From: Cryobacterium sp. PH31-O1
Lineage (GTDB): Bacteria > Actinomycetota > Actinomycetes > Actinomycetales > Microbacteriaceae
NCBI RefSeq assembly: GCF_030063455.1
Contig: NZ_JASITB010000001.1
Span: 434,001 to 498,000, forward strand
Direction: 5' to 3'
DNA length: 64,000 bases
Under the pieces are notes generated by a model that worked only from the letters and a program-made list of their open reading frames with translations, was not told the origin of the DNA and made no database searches. A program made the position numbers and the translations under genes. Below are positions 63,788 to 64,000 of this stretch, one piece after another; the stretch's first letter is position 1; every line of letters begins with the position of its first letter.

Positions 63788-63829
63788 GGATCAGAGCAGC
63801 CGGATCAGAGCAGCCGGGTCAGAGCAGCG
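63788..63829. repeat. 14-bp tandem repeat, three copies
   Basis: GGATCAGAGCAGCC twice, then a third unit with changes (GGGTCAGAGCAGCG), reaching into the last codons of the upstream proB copy. Confidence 0.75.
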
Positions 63830-64000
63830 CGCGACGTTCTTCGCTGGCCGTCGGTTCGAACCAGGTGCCCACGTGCTCGCCGCGGAGCGCGGCGGCGGCC
63901 AGTTCAGTTGAGGTCACCAGAACGGCCGTGCCGGCTTTGGTGGCGAGGCGGGCAGCGACGACCTTCGTGCTCGCTCCCCCGGTTCCAACGCCGGTTGCTC
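63819..64000 (-). CDS. Second glutamate 5-kinase gene, C-terminal part (continues beyond the window)
   Basis: Sixty codons of a ProB-like end: GVGTGGASTKVVAARLA, then VTSTELAAAALRGEHVGTWFEPT and a short tail to TGA 63819-63821. It matches the C-terminus of the downstream proB, so the two are tandem paralogues. Whether this copy is complete or has a PUA domain upstream cannot be seen; the end is like the PUA-less copy. Confidence 0.82.
   Translation of the reverse strand, partial: ATGVGTGGASTKVVAARLATKAGTAVLVTSTELAAAALRGEHVGTWFEPTASEERRALL

Overview
The window reads as one high-GC actinobacterial chromosome segment, probably Microbacteriaceae. The pointers are an Lsr2 protein, a DUF222/HNH (13E12-type) gene, an MpaB-type oxygenase, a fused substrate-binding/permease amino-acid transporter, a treX-treY-treZ operon and the order proB-proA-nadD-rsfS. 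I cannot fix the genus from sequence alone.

Left backbone (1-30842): the 3' part of a TctA carrier, an AlkZ-like winged-helix protein, a FUSC membrane protein, a two-gene polar amino-acid ABC transporter, a nitronate monooxygenase, a decayed DinB/DUF664 gene, a DUF222/HNH gene under a possible LexA box, a DUF4287 protein, a phosphotransferase, YceI, MpaB, an Lrp regulator followed by a three-gene 2-oxoacid dehydrogenase operon (E1alpha, E1beta, E2), a 55-residue zinc ribbon, DUF2079, an enoyl-CoA hydratase, the trehalose operon, YchJ and Lsr2. Tandem repeats of 8 and 13 bp and two copies of a GC-rich palindromic repeat sit between these genes.

Island (30843-58876): about 28 kb bounded by a 32-bp direct repeat. 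The right copy is the 3' end of an intact tRNA-Ala(GGC); the left copy is a bare fragment. A decayed tyrosine integrase and a small excisionase-like protein lie next to the tRNA. Cargo is defence, efflux and hydrolase genes: an ABC-2 exporter, a MerR regulator, a small export protein, two secreted or membrane hydrolases, a two-component system, TetR/MFS and TetR/oxidoreductase pairs, and two CPBP proteins. It also carries IS481, IS30 and IS21 sequences and many recent pseudogenes, including an AbiEi-type antitoxin gene cut by an IS21 element with a 5-bp target duplication.

The most interesting signal is a set of seven near-identical promoters inside the island. Each is TTGACY, a spacer of exactly 19 bp containing the dyad ACYCTGT-N7-ACATRGT (consensus), then a -10-like hexamer. 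They lie in front of the merR gene, the ABC exporter, the small export protein, a beta-lactamase-like pseudogene, a lipoprotein hydrolase, a CPBP protein and a decayed membrane protein gene. A 19-bp spacer is the hallmark of MerR-activated promoters, so the island appears to carry its own MerR regulon. In three cases the start codon falls at the predicted transcription start.

Right backbone (58877-64000): tRNA-Ala, rsfS, a membrane-anchored protein of unknown role, nadD, a small membrane protein, proA, proB and the 3' end of a second, tandem proB.
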